NCBI GenBank assembly: GCA_904398325.1
Contig: CAJFPC010000025.1
Span: 1 to 43,619, forward strand
Source of the DNA: Candidatus Neoruminococcus faecicola
GTDB taxonomy: Bacteria > Bacillota > Clostridia > Oscillospirales > Ruminococcaceae
DNA length: 43,619 bases
Direction of reading: 5' to 3'
Shown: piece after piece, positions 23,287 to 32,483 of the stretch
Numbering within the stretch: position 1 is the first letter of the stretch
How the letters are laid out: each line of letters starts with the position of its first letter
Made by a program: the position numbers and the translations under genes
Notes under the pieces: generated by a model
The model's database searches: none
What the model was told of the DNA's origin: nothing
Seen by the model: only the letters and a program-made list of their open reading frames with translations

Positions 23287-25806
23287 TTGAGCGCTTCCAA
23301 GGAAAAGCCGTCCTTTTTTGAAAAGCTGGCCACTTTTATTGTGGATAAGCGGAATCTGATCTTTTTTCTTTACGCCTGCGCAGCGGTGTTCTGCCTGTTT
23401 TCCCGCGGGTGGGTCAGCGTCTGCAACGATATCACGGAATATCTGCCGGATTCCACCGAAACCCGCCAGGGCCTGACGCTGATGGAGGATCAATTTGTCA
23501 CCTACGGGACGGCGCGGATCATGGTCTCTCACATCACGCCGGAAATTGCAAAGGAGCTGGCCAGCCAGATCGAGTCGCTGGAGGGGGTCTCCTCCGCCTC
23601 CCTGGGGGACGGCTCCCCCGGCGTGGAGGAGGAAGATTCCGACGAACCGGAAACGCCGGAAGAGATTGCAGATTATTTCCGCGGGACCAGCGCGCTGATC
23701 TCCGTCACCTTTGAAGGGGAAGAGGAGGACGAAGCAAGCCTCGCCGCCCTGCAGCGCATCCGGACGCTGCTGGCCCCCTATGATTTTTATATCGACAGCG
23801 CCGTAGGGGATTCCCAGGCTGACTCCCTGGCAGAAGAGATGAACGTAATTCTGGCGGTGGCGGCGGTCATCATTGTACTGGTGCTGCTGCTGACCTCCCG
23901 CTCCTACGCGGAGCTGCCGGTGCTGCTGATCACCTTTATCGCTGCCGCCCTGATGGGCCTGGGGACCAACTTCCTCTTTGGGGAGATCTCCTTCGTTTCC
24001 AACTCGGTGACGGTGGTGCTGCAGCTGGCGCTGGCCATCGACTATGCCATCATCATGCTTCACCGCTTTTTGGAGGAACGGGAATACGCCCCCGACCGGG
24101 AAGCCTGCATCGCGGCGGTCAGTGCGGCTATTCCCTCCATTTCCGCCAGCAGCCTGACCACCATCTCCGGCCTGATGGCCATGATGTTCATGCAGTTTCA
24201 AATTGGCTTTGACATGGGCATTGTGCTGATCAAAGCCATTTTGTTCAGCATGCTCTCGGTGTTCACCCTGATGCCGGGGCTGCTGATGGTGTTTTCCAAC
24301 GCCATGGCAAAGACACGCCACCGCAATTTCATCCCAAAAATCGATCGGTGGGGCAAATTCTCCCTCAAGCTGCGGTATATCGGCGTCCCGCTGTTTGCCG
24401 TTTGCCTGGTGGCGGGCTTTTTCCTCTCCAACCAATGCCCTTATGTTTACGGCTACACCCAGCTGACCACCAGCCGCCAGAATGAAACCCAGATTTCGGA
24501 ACAGAAGGTCTTTGACACCTTCGGCCGGCAGAATATCATGGCGCTGCTGGTGCCCCGCGGGGATTATGACAGCGAAAAGGAGCTGCTGGCGCGCCTGGAA
24601 TCCTACGACGAGGTGGATTATGCCCTGGGGCTGTCCAACGTGGAGGTCAAAAACGGCTATACCCTCACCGATTCGCTGACGCCGCGGCAGTTCTCGGAGA
24701 TGACCGACCTGGATTATGAGCTGATCTGCCTGCTCTATGCCGCCTATGCGGCGGAGGGGGAGGAATACGGCCGGATCATCAGCGGCATCGACGATTATGA
24801 GGTCCCGCTGATGGATATGTTCTTATTCGTCTACGACAAAAAAGAAGAAGGCTATGTGGATCTGGACCGCGACCTGGAAGAGGACCTGGACGATCTCTAC
24901 CAGCAGCTGACCGACGCCAGGGACCAGCTGCTGGGGGAGGATTACACCCGCATCCTTTTAAGCCTCAACCTGCCGGAGGAAGGGGCGGAAACCTTTGACT
25001 TCTTAAAAACCATCCACCGGGAGGCAGAGCGCTATTATGATGCCGGCAGCGTCTTCCTGGTGGGGGATTCCACCAGCGACTACGATCTTTCCGTCTCCTT
25101 CGCCAAAGATAACATCATGATCAGCGTGCTTTCCGCCGTGTTTGTGATTATCGTGCTGCTGTTCACCTTCCAGTCGGTGGGGCTGCCGGTGCTGCTGATC
25201 CTGGTGATCCAGGGCAGCATCTGGTTTAATTTTTCCTTTTCCGGCATCACCCAGACATCCATTTATTTTATGAGCTATCTGATCGTCACCGCCATCCAGA
25301 TGGGGGCCAACATCGATTACGCCATTGTGATCTCCTCCTGGTACAACGAGCTCAAGGAGCGCATGCCCCGCAAGGCCGCCATGCTGCAGGCGCTGAACCT
25401 CTCCTTCCCCACCGTGCTGACCTCAGGGAGCATCCTTTCCGCGGCGGCCTTTCTGATCGCCAAAATCACCACCGACCCCACCATTGGCGGCATCGGCGAC
25501 TGCCTGTACCGCGGCACACTGATCTCCATGTTCCTGGTGCTGTTCATCCTGCCTCAGATCCTGGTGCTGGGGGACCGCATTGTGGAAAAGACCCGGTTTA
25601 ACCTCAAGGTGCCGGAACTAAGCCGCAGCGCCAGCGGCACCGTCTATTTGAACGGCCGGGTGCGGGGCCGGGTTTCCGGCTTTGTGGATGCCAACATCCG
25701 CGGGGTGATCCGAGGGGATGTCTCCGGCATCATGGAGACGGGCAGCTATCAATCGGAACAAGACGAATCCGGAGAGGAGGTGCAGCCGCATGAAACGGAA
25801 GATTAA
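23287..25806 (+). CDS. MMPL/RND-family membrane protein with bactofilin-like tail
   Basis: An 839-residue protein with two RND-like halves. The first membrane helix is at about 25-42, an extracellular loop follows to about 190, then helix bundles from about 195 and again from about 610. The family's proton-relay-type segments are present (LALAIDYAIIMLHRF; GANIDYAIVISSWYN). MMPL proteins export lipids or other envelope molecules by proton motive force; the substrate here is unknown. Residues about 778-810 (GTVYLNGRVRGRVSGFVDA and on) repeat a G-x-V-x-G pattern like bactofilin beta-helix turns, an unusual addition on the cytoplasmic end. The start is TTG at 23287-23289 behind AGGAGG. The stop overlaps the next gene by 17 bases. 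Confidence 0.88.
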   Translation: MSASKEKPSFFEKLATFIVDKRNLIFFLYACAAVFCLFSRGWVSVCNDITEYLPDSTETRQGLTLMEDQFVTYGTARIMVSHITPEIAKELASQIESLEGVSSASLGDGSPGVEEEDSDEPETPEEIADYFRGTSALISVTFEGEEEDEASLAALQRIRTLLAPYDFYIDSAVGDSQADSLAEEMNVILAVAAVIIVLVLLLTSRSYAELPVLLITFIAAALMGLGTNFLFGEISFVSNSVTVVLQLALAIDYAIIMLHRFLEEREYAPDREACIAAVSAAIPSISASSLTTISGLMAMMFMQFQIGFDMGIVLIKAILFSMLSVFTLMPGLLMVFSNAMAKTRHRNFIPKIDRWGKFSLKLRYIGVPLFAVCLVAGFFLSNQCPYVYGYTQLTTSRQNETQISEQKVFDTFGRQNIMALLVPRGDYDSEKELLARLESYDEVDYALGLSNVEVKNGYTLTDSLTPRQFSEMTDLDYELICLLYAAYAAEGEEYGRIISGIDDYEVPLMDMFLFVYDKKEEGYVDLDRDLEEDLDDLYQQLTDARDQLLGEDYTRILLSLNLPEEGAETFDFLKTIHREAERYYDAGSVFLVGDSTSDYDLSVSFAKDNIMISVLSAVFVIIVLLFTFQSVGLPVLLILVIQGSIWFNFSFSGITQTSIYFMSYLIVTAIQMGANIDYAIVISSWYNELKERMPRKAAMLQALNLSFPTVLTSGSILSAAAFLIAKITTDPTIGGIGDCLYRGTLISMFLVLFILPQILVLGDRIVEKTRFNLKVPELSRSASGTVYLNGRVRGRVSGFVDANIRGVIRGDVSGIMETGSYQSEQDESGEEVQPHETED

Positions 25807-28800
25807 GCGCCTGGCCGCCCTGCTGCTGGCGGCGCTGATGCTACTGTTCCCGCTGCAGCCCGGGATCGCTCTGGCCGCCGAAGCTGACAGCCAGGGGGAG
25901 ACGGTCTTCCTTTCCTCCCCCGAGGATCTCCTGACGCTGGCCAAGCAATGCTCGCTGGACAGCTGGTCCCGGGGCAAGCGGGTGATCCTCACCGAGGATC
26001 TGGACCTGGAAGGGATCGGCTTTTCCCCCATCCCCACCTTTGGCGGCACCTTTGACGGGCAGGGGCACACCATCTCCGGCCTGACGCTCACCGGCGAAGG
26101 CAATGTGCAGGGGCTGTTCCGCTACCTGCAGCCCACCGGCATCGTGCAGGATCTGACAGTGGAAGGCTATCTGGAACCGGCAGAAGACACCGCCCAGCTG
26201 GGCGGGATTGCCGGCTGCAACCAGGGCACCCTGATGCGGTGTTCCTTTTACGGCGTTGTGCGCGGCAGGGAGTGTATCGGCGGCATCGCCGGCCTCAACG
26301 ACGCACAGGGCCAGATTATCAACTGCTCCTTCGGCGGCTTTGTCACCGGGCAGCATTCGGTGGGCGGCATCGCCGGGGAAAACTGCGGCAGCATCATCCA
26401 GTGCGAAAACGCCGGCAATATCAACACCACCCGGGTGGAAGCCACCCTGGACCGGGAAACCCTCAACCTGGAGCAGCTCAATTCTACAGAAAACGCCCCC
26501 GTCTGCACCGATATCGGCGGCATCGCCGGGCTTTCCACCGGCATTCTTCAGAGCTGCCGCAACACCGGCAGCGTGGGCTATGCGCAGATGGGATATAATG
26601 TGGGCGGCATCGCCGGGCGGTTTTCCGGCAATTTGGACGGCTGCGAAAACAGCGGCACCATCCGCGGGCGCAAGGATGTAGGCGGCATCGCCGGCCAGCT
26701 GGAGCCGGACCTGCGCCTGATCTACAGCCGGGACACCCTGCAGAAGCTGCTGGATGAATTGGATGTGCTCAGCGGTCTGGCAGACCAGGCCCTGAGTGAT
26801 ATGGACGAAGCCTCTGACGAGCTTTCGGCCCGGCTGGAAAGCCTCTCCGACGGCGCCGACGAAGCCATTGACGCTGCCGGCGACCTGATGGATTCCGTCA
26901 CCGACTGGGCCAACGGAAACATCCGGCGCATCAACCGGCTCATTTCCCGCATTGCCCGGCTGGCGGATGACATCAGCCCGGATCTGGAATCCCTGGCGGA
27001 TCTTCTGGATCTGGCCGGGAGCCTGGGCGGCCGGCTGGAGGATATCATCGCCGGCGCCGGTCTTTCCCCAGAGGAGGAAGCCCTCTGGCAGGAGGCTCTC
27101 GCGCAGTTTGATCAGGCGCAGGAGGATGTGCGCGCCTGTGCGGTGCGGCTGGGCCAGGCCCTGGCAGAGCTGCGGGATTCCCTGGGGCAGGAGGAAGAAA
27201 CCGCCGCAGCCCTGGAGGAGCTCCGTCAGGCGGCTGCCCAGGCAAAGGAAGGACTCGATGGGCTGGCTGCCGCCTTTGGCCGGATTCTGCAGCTGATGCG
27301 CGAAACCGGCGCCTCGCTGGGCGACCCGGTCTGGGAACTGGCCGGAGAGATCGAAGATGCTCTCTCCTCCCTGCCGGGGCTGATGGGAGAAATGGCGGCG
27401 GATGCGGCAGATTTTCTGGACCGTCTGGCCGATCAGCCCTCTGATACCTTCCGGCCGGTCAGCAGCACCATGCGCCATCAGGGCGACGCCCTGAGCGACG
27501 CGCTGGATGGGCTGATGGAGGACGCCGATGCGCTGCGGGAAAATCTTGCGGATTCCGGCGATGAGCTGGGGGACGATCTGCAGGCTATCAACAATCAGAT
27601 GAGCGCCATCAACCGCCTTTTGCAGGATGCCGTCGCCGAAGCCCAGGAGGATGACGGGCTGGAAGACCGCTTTGAGGATGTTTCCGCCTCGGCCGGCGCC
27701 GACACCAGCAGCTGCCTTTCCAACTCCCGCAACAGCGGCATAGTGGAAGGAGAATACAGCACCGCCGGCATTGCCGGTTCCCTGGCGCTGGAATACGACT
27801 TTGACCCGGAGGACGACCTGACGAAAGAGGGCAAGCGCTCGCTGGATTTCCGCTATGAGGCCAGCGCGGCAGTGCTCGCCTGCGTCAACACCGGGGAAAT
27901 CACCGGCAAGCTGGAGCATACCGGCGGCATCGCCGGCCGTATGGACCTGGGGCTGATTGACGGATGCGAAAACTACGGAACCATCACCAGCACCGACGGC
28001 AGCTACACCGGCGGCATCGCCGGCGCCAGCTGGGGGGAGATTCGGGATTGCTGGGTGCAGTGCATCCTCTCCGGCGAGAAGCACACCGGCGGCGTGGCCG
28101 GGCTGGGCTCCACCCTGACCGGCTGCCACACGCTGGTGGAAATTGAGGACGGCGTCTCTTATCTGGGCGCTATCGCCGGCGAAGTGGAAGAAGACGGCAC
28201 TGTCTCGGGCAATACCTTCACCAGTGAGACGCTGGCGGCCTTGGATGGCATCAGCTACGCCGGCAAGGCGGAACCGGTGGACTTTGCCGCTTTGTGCGCC
28301 ACCCCGGGCGCCCCTGAGGAGTTTGGCCGGCTGGAGCTGCGTTTTGTGGCCGACGGGCTGCCGGTGGCAGAAATCCCCTTCCAATACGGCGAGGGCATCT
28401 CCTCCCTGCCGGAAATCCCGGAAAAGGCGGGCTACTCCGCCGCCTGGCCCCAGCTGGATTACAGCCATCTGACCGCCAGCCGCACCCTGCAGGCCATCTA
28501 CACCCCTCTGGCCGGAGCGCTGGGCGACGGCAGCGTGCTGCCGCAGGTGCTGGCACAGGGCAGCTTCGGCAGTGCAGCGCGCCTGCGCTATCAAACCGAG
28601 ACTATCCCCTGGCCGGAGGGCGATACCTCCGGGCGCACCGCCAAGCTCTATGTTCTCTCGGTGGAAAACCCAGAAGAGGCCGCGGGGCCTTATACCATCC
28701 ACTGCCGCCTGACAAACCCCGACGCCCGCCCCGCCCTGTGGGTATCCGGGCCGGACGGCTGGACCCGGCAGGAATACCAGATGGACGGCAGCTATCTGAT

Positions 28801-28966
28801 GTTCTCCAGCCAGACGCCTGATGTGACCTTCTGCCTGGCGGAGGAGGACTTCCCCCTCTGGGGCATAGCGGCGGCGGCCGCCCTGCTGGTATTGGCCGCC
28901 GGCGGCGCAGGCTGGGCACTGCTGCGGCGCAAAAAGAAAAAGACCGCCGCACCCCCTGCGGAATAA
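25790..28966 (+). CDS. Large membrane-anchored surface protein with GLUG repeats and helical core
   Basis: A 1058-residue exported protein. A signal peptide covers about residues 1-30 (cut near ALAAEA). Residues about 45-310 form a beta-helix-type region with recurring (V/I/T)GGIAG motifs of the GLUG family; about 315-635 is a long alpha-helical, coiled-coil-like region rich in D, E, L and A; GLUG motifs return at about 640-800; about 843-907 resembles an InlB/Flg_new-type repeat (FVADGLPVAEIPFQYGEG, then YTPL). It ends in one membrane helix (about 1022-1044) and RRKKKK, without an LPXTG motif. ATG at 25790-25792 follows GAGAGGAGGTG and overlaps the MMPL gene, so the two are translationally coupled and probably work together at the cell surface. 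Confidence 0.86.
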   Translation: MKRKIKRLAALLLAALMLLFPLQPGIALAAEADSQGETVFLSSPEDLLTLAKQCSLDSWSRGKRVILTEDLDLEGIGFSPIPTFGGTFDGQGHTISGLTLTGEGNVQGLFRYLQPTGIVQDLTVEGYLEPAEDTAQLGGIAGCNQGTLMRCSFYGVVRGRECIGGIAGLNDAQGQIINCSFGGFVTGQHSVGGIAGENCGSIIQCENAGNINTTRVEATLDRETLNLEQLNSTENAPVCTDIGGIAGLSTGILQSCRNTGSVGYAQMGYNVGGIAGRFSGNLDGCENSGTIRGRKDVGGIAGQLEPDLRLIYSRDTLQKLLDELDVLSGLADQALSDMDEASDELSARLESLSDGADEAIDAAGDLMDSVTDWANGNIRRINRLISRIARLADDISPDLESLADLLDLAGSLGGRLEDIIAGAGLSPEEEALWQEALAQFDQAQEDVRACAVRLGQALAELRDSLGQEEETAAALEELRQAAAQAKEGLDGLAAAFGRILQLMRETGASLGDPVWELAGEIEDALSSLPGLMGEMAADAADFLDRLADQPSDTFRPVSSTMRHQGDALSDALDGLMEDADALRENLADSGDELGDDLQAINNQMSAINRLLQDAVAEAQEDDGLEDRFEDVSASAGADTSSCLSNSRNSGIVEGEYSTAGIAGSLALEYDFDPEDDLTKEGKRSLDFRYEASAAVLACVNTGEITGKLEHTGGIAGRMDLGLIDGCENYGTITSTDGSYTGGIAGASWGEIRDCWVQCILSGEKHTGGVAGLGSTLTGCHTLVEIEDGVSYLGAIAGEVEEDGTVSGNTFTSETLAALDGISYAGKAEPVDFAALCATPGAPEEFGRLELRFVADGLPVAEIPFQYGEGISSLPEIPEKAGYSAAWPQLDYSHLTASRTLQAIYTPLAGALGDGSVLPQVLAQGSFGSAARLRYQTETIPWPEGDTSGRTAKLYVLSVENPEEAAGPYTIHCRLTNPDARPALWVSGPDGWTRQEYQMDGSYLMFSSQTPDVTFCLAEEDFPLWGIAAAAALLVLAAGGAGWALLRRKKKKTAAPPAE

Positions 28967-28978
28967 AGCAGCGTCAGC

Positions 28979-29019
28979 AAAAAAGGATGCAGACTGCACC
29001 ATCAGTCTGCATCCTTTTT
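28979..29019. terminator. Bidirectional terminator after the envelope operon
   Basis: A perfect 12-base stem GGATGCAGACTG/CAGTCTGCATCC (28985-28996 with 29003-29014), flanked by A-run and T-run, serves the GLUG gene on plus and the convergent dehydrogenase gene on minus. Confidence 0.92.
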
Positions 29020-29038
29020 CTTTGGTTTTTCGCGCTTC

Positions 29039-30094
29039 TCAGGCCACCGGGTCGGGGAAGGAGATGCCATACTGGCGGGCAATCTCCTGCATTTCCTCCA
29101 CCACAGCATCCGGCAGCTCCACCCCGCTGATGCGGCTGGCCTCGCACTTGCGGGCCTCGATTTCACCGGGGATCATCACCTCATGGAAGCCGGCCGCCGG
29201 CGGGCAGGCCTTGATATCGGCAAACAGGCTGTCCACCCGCTGGCAAAACTGATCCAAATCCATAAACTTGCTCACATCGATGGCCGCCATGAAATAACCG
29301 GCGCCAAAAGGTAGCTCGGTATGGTCAAAGGCCGGGTTGACCTCCATCGAGCTGCAGGAGCCGCCCAGGCAGCAGCAGAGCAGCTCAATGAGCAGCGCAA
29401 GCCCATATCCCTTGGCGCCGCCGAAGGGCAGCAGCGCCCCCTTGTGGCCCACTACGCGGCCGGGATCGGTGGTGCGGTGGCCTTCGCTGTCCAACGCCCA
29501 GGTGTCGGGGATCTGCTTGCCCTCCCGGTAAGCCAGATCGATTTTGCCCATAGCTGCCTCGCTGGTGGCCATATCCAGCACAAACTGAGGCCCCTGGCCG
29601 CCGGGCACCGCGATAGAAAGGGGGTTGGTCCCCAGCATCCCCTTGGCGCCGCCAAAGGGTGTGACCAGCGCCGCCGCATTGGCCGCTGCAATGCCGATCA
29701 TCCCCTGCTCGGCCGCATACATGGCATAATAACCCCCAAAACCGTAGTGGGAACCGTTTTTAACAGTAGCCACGCAGCAGCCGGTCTGGCGGGCGTGCTC
29801 GATACAGGCGGTCATCACATCGATGCCGATGGTGGAGCCCAGCCCTGCGTTGCCGTCAAAGGCCAGGGCGGAGGGGCTTTCCCGCAGCAGGGTGGGATGA
29901 GCGGTGGGCGACGTGGTGCCCAGGCGCATCCGCTTCAGGTATCCCCCAAACCGGGAAAACCCGTGGGAATGCACCCCGCGCATATCGGCGGTGAGGACGT
30001 TTTTCAGCAGGTTCTCCGCATCCTGCCGGCTGACGCCCATCCGCATGGCCGCCTGCACACCGAACTGATGCAGGCCCTCAACTGGATAATTCAT
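29039..30094 (-). CDS. Ldh2/malate-lactate dehydrogenase family oxidoreductase
   Basis: A 351-residue NAD(P)-dependent 2-hydroxyacid dehydrogenase of the Ldh_2 family (PF02615), which includes malate, sulfolactate and ureidoglycolate dehydrogenases. Blocks are GVHSHGFSRFGGYLKRM (catalytic histidine region), ATVKNGSHYGFGGYYAMYAA, MLGTNPLSIAVPG, LDMATSEAAMGKI and GGAKGYGLALLIELL. The start is ATG at 30092-30094; a GTG three bases earlier could also serve, with GAGGAGAG upstream. The substrate cannot be read from sequence. A cysteine-rich stretch (CCCLGGSC) follows the GYGLA helix. Confidence 0.9.
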   Translation of the reverse strand: MNYPVEGLHQFGVQAAMRMGVSRQDAENLLKNVLTADMRGVHSHGFSRFGGYLKRMRLGTTSPTAHPTLLRESPSALAFDGNAGLGSTIGIDVMTACIEHARQTGCCVATVKNGSHYGFGGYYAMYAAEQGMIGIAAANAAALVTPFGGAKGMLGTNPLSIAVPGGQGPQFVLDMATSEAAMGKIDLAYREGKQIPDTWALDSEGHRTTDPGRVVGHKGALLPFGGAKGYGLALLIELLCCCLGGSCSSMEVNPAFDHTELPFGAGYFMAAIDVSKFMDLDQFCQRVDSLFADIKACPPAAGFHEVMIPGEIEARKCEASRISGVELPDAVVEEMQEIARQYGISFPDPVA

Positions 30095-30121
30095 CACTGC
30101 TCTCTCCTCTCAAAACAGAAC

Positions 30122-30143
30122 GCCCGCCCGCACCCGGGCAGGC
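30122..30143 (-). terminator. Weak terminator after fbp
   Basis: A nine-base GC stem (30135-30143 with 30122-30130, one G-U pair) followed on the minus strand by GTTCTGTTTTG. The interrupted T-tract may let transcription continue into the dehydrogenase gene. Confidence 0.5.
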
Positions 30144-30173
30144 ATCCTGAGCCTTTGTATGACCAGGCGCTGC

Positions 30174-32162
30174 TTAAACAGCGCCCTCCTCCTTTATGTA
30201 GCCCAGGCGGTAGGCCTTGAGCAGCATCAGCAAATCGTCGATCTCGCCCTGCAGGCGCTTGCCGTCATCCGTATCCGCAATCTTTTTGCGGCGGGGCACC
30301 ATCTGGACAATGTCGGTGTTGGAGTGGATATCCTTATTGTGGAAAACCGCCTCCTGGATCGACTCAAAGGGGTCGTGGCTGACCAGCCGCAGGCCGTAGG
30401 AGTTGTAGATCAGGGTGTAGCCCGCAATGCCGGTGGTCTTCTGATAGGCACGGCAGAGCCCGCCGTCGATCATAATCATCTTGCCGTTGGCCTTGATGGG
30501 GCCTTCGCCGTCCTTCACCTTCACCGGCACATGGCCGCTGATGATGTGGCCCTCATCCGGGTTGACGCCGAATTCCTCCAAAATGCGCCGGCAGACCGAT
30601 TCCTCGTTGAACAGGTCGTAATAAGGATTCTTCGGCTCCTTCCAGGTGGACTGATCCTCGATCAGGTACCGCTCAAAGGTGGTCATCTTGTTGCGGCCGA
30701 ACAGCGGGGAATCCTTGCCGCACCAGAGGTACCACATGAAATCCTCGCCCAGGTTGCGCTCCTTGGAGCCGTAGGGCGCAAAATATGCCTGGCGGATGAC
30801 GCTGTCCACATAATCCAAGAGGGCCTTGCCCGCAAGCTTTTTGCCGCTGGACATTTCCACCTCGGTGAAGCTGCCGTCCTTATTCATGGGGATGCAGCCG
30901 TGGTAGAGCAGGTTGTTGTTGTAAACGGTATACAGCGCGCCCTTGGAATACAAAAAGCGCATATGCTGCTGCAGCCGCTCGCTGTGGCGGAAGGAGGTGG
31001 TAAGCGAAACCACCAGCTTTTCCTCCTCCGGGGTGAGCTTGTAGGGGTCCTTGGGGTCCACGGTGGGGAAGTCGCAGTCCTTAAGCGGATAGACCTTGCC
31101 GTCGATCTCCACCGTCTTGTTCTCAAAATCCACATGGTCGAAGAGCAGCCGGTCCTCCATGCGGAAGTGCTTGTTGCGGCGGATGACCTGGCCTTCCAGC
31201 TTGAACTGGATGATAACAATCGCCTTGTGGATTTTGGCAATGGCGGCCATGTCGCTGGGATCTGCGGTGTCCCCCTCCATCAGCTTGGGGGTAAAGCAGG
31301 GGCTGTCGCCGTAGGTCTCCTGGGCAAAGGTAGCCAACGGGCGCAGGTTGATGCCGTAAAACTCCTCCACCGTGTCGATGTTGTTATATTTCATCGACAG
31401 GTTGAGCACCGTGGCCACGCACACCCGGCTGCCGGCCGCAGCGCCCATCCACAGGATATCGTGGTTGCCCCACTGGATATCGATGCTTTTCTGCTCCATG
31501 AGCAGGTCCATGATCTCGCCGGCGTTGGGGCCGCGGTCATAAATATCGCCGATGATATGCAGCCGGTTGATGGAAAGGGTCTTGATCAGCTTGGCAATGG
31601 CGATGATAAAGGCGTCCGCGTCGCCCAGGTCGATAATGGTGGAGATGATGTTGCTGTAATACTCCTCCTTGTTCTGCTGGGCGTTGGAGGAGTGGAGCAT
31701 CTCATCGATGATGTAGGCAAAGTCCGGGGGCATCTGCTTTCTGACGCGGGAACGGCTGTATTTGGAGGCCGCCAGCCGGCAGACCTCGATCAGGCGGTTG
31801 AGGGTGACGTTGTACCAGTCGTTCAGGTCGATATTCTCCCGGCGCTTGATTTCCTCCAGCTTTTCCTCGGGATAATAAATCAGCGTGGCCAGATCGGCGC
31901 GCTCCCCGGCGGAAACCTGGTGCTGATACAGGGTATCCACCTTGTCGCGGATAACGCCGGAGGCGTTTTTCAGGATGTGGGAAAAGGCCAGGTATTCCCC
32001 GTGCAGGTCACTGAAAAAAAATTCCGTGCCCTTGGGCAGGCCCAGGATGGCCTGAAGGTTGATGATCTCGCTGCACACCGCCTGGATGGACGGCCGCTGC
32101 TTGGCCAGCAGCTGCAGATATTTCAGGTTATCCTTCACCATCTGTTCGGTAATCTCTTTCAC
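30174..32162 (-). CDS. fbp: Fructose-1,6-bisphosphatase, class III
   Basis: A 662-residue enzyme of gluconeogenesis, specific to Firmicutes, that hydrolyses fructose 1,6-bisphosphate to fructose 6-phosphate. The metallophosphatase motifs are FSDLHGEYLAF (metal ligands D and H), GDIYDRGPNAG and WGNHDILWMG; the C-terminal half has SGHVPVKVKDGEGP and MIDGGLCRAYQ. The length is normal. The start is GTG at 32160-32162 behind AAAGGTG. It is needed when the cell grows on amino or organic acids, in line with the glutamate catabolic genes nearby. Confidence 0.96.
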   Translation of the reverse strand: MKEITEQMVKDNLKYLQLLAKQRPSIQAVCSEIINLQAILGLPKGTEFFFSDLHGEYLAFSHILKNASGVIRDKVDTLYQHQVSAGERADLATLIYYPEEKLEEIKRRENIDLNDWYNVTLNRLIEVCRLAASKYSRSRVRKQMPPDFAYIIDEMLHSSNAQQNKEEYYSNIISTIIDLGDADAFIIAIAKLIKTLSINRLHIIGDIYDRGPNAGEIMDLLMEQKSIDIQWGNHDILWMGAAAGSRVCVATVLNLSMKYNNIDTVEEFYGINLRPLATFAQETYGDSPCFTPKLMEGDTADPSDMAAIAKIHKAIVIIQFKLEGQVIRRNKHFRMEDRLLFDHVDFENKTVEIDGKVYPLKDCDFPTVDPKDPYKLTPEEEKLVVSLTTSFRHSERLQQHMRFLYSKGALYTVYNNNLLYHGCIPMNKDGSFTEVEMSSGKKLAGKALLDYVDSVIRQAYFAPYGSKERNLGEDFMWYLWCGKDSPLFGRNKMTTFERYLIEDQSTWKEPKNPYYDLFNEESVCRRILEEFGVNPDEGHIISGHVPVKVKDGEGPIKANGKMIMIDGGLCRAYQKTTGIAGYTLIYNSYGLRLVSHDPFESIQEAVFHNKDIHSNTDIVQMVPRRKKIADTDDGKRLQGEIDDLLMLLKAYRLGYIKEEGAV

Positions 32163-32183
32163 AGGTCACACACCTTTCTTATA

Positions 32184-32212
32184 AAAATATCGATCAGAGC
32201 AGAAAAATACAA
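32184..32212 (-). promoter_or_regulatory. Possible promoter of fbp
   Basis: Minus strand TTGTAT (32207-32212), a 17-base spacer and TATTTT (32184-32189). Confidence 0.4.
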
Positions 32213-32237
32213 CAAAAGGCCGCCGCATGGCAGCCTT
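32206..32237 (-). terminator. Terminator of the microprotein gene
   Basis: AAGGCTGCC/GGCGGCCTT (32229-32237 with 32216-32224, one U-G pair) followed on the minus strand by TTTTGTTGTATTTTT. Confidence 0.75.
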
Positions 32238-32248
32238 GGTCCACGGGG

Positions 32249-32452
32249 TTATTTTTTCTTCTTCAGCGACAGCACCACCAGCACCACAATCAGCACGGCA
32301 GAAACGCCCAGCAGGATCACCCACAGCCCGGTGTGGGAATTATCCCCCATCTGCGGGTTTGCCCCCGCCGCCAAAGCGCTGACGGAAAAAAGCGCTGCGA
32401 GCAGAACAAAGCTGCAAAACGAGACCCATTTTTTTAGCTTGTTGGAATTCAA
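32249..32452 (-). CDS. Microprotein: signal peptide plus sortase-signal-like tail
   Basis: A 67-residue protein. The start must be TTG at 32450-32452, with AAGAGGCG before it, because the -10 of a near-consensus promoter overlaps any upstream ATG. Residues about 6-28 are a signal peptide (ending SALAAG); then comes NPQMGDNSHTGLW, a membrane helix and KKKK. The layout PxTGD-x-SxxxLW-hydrophobic-KKKK is that of clostridial sortase substrates, with the threonine replaced by methionine. Almost nothing remains as a mature domain. Either it is a small single-pass membrane protein or an unusual sortase-related peptide; I recognise no family. Confidence 0.72.
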   Translation of the reverse strand: MNSNKLKKWVSFCSFVLLAALFSVSALAAGANPQMGDNSHTGLWVILLGVSAVLIVVLVVLSLKKKK

Positions 32453-32483
32453 GAAAAACGCCTCTTTTCTAAATGCTACTCCC

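Noticed and set aside
22849-24435. A 528-codon open frame antisense to the MMPL gene
   Set aside because: It is rich in histidine, glutamine and glycine as expected of a complement shadow, and runs across a promoter and operator.
26190-28180. Possible DNA repeat array from recurring GGCGGCATCGCCGG-like units
   Set aside because: The spacing is irregular and the repeats are explained by the GLUG protein motif GGIAG.
25841-29002. A 1053-codon open frame antisense to the GLUG protein
   Set aside because: It has no family features, its composition is that of the complement of a GC-rich gene, and the plus-strand gene has a ribosome site, signal peptide and repeats.
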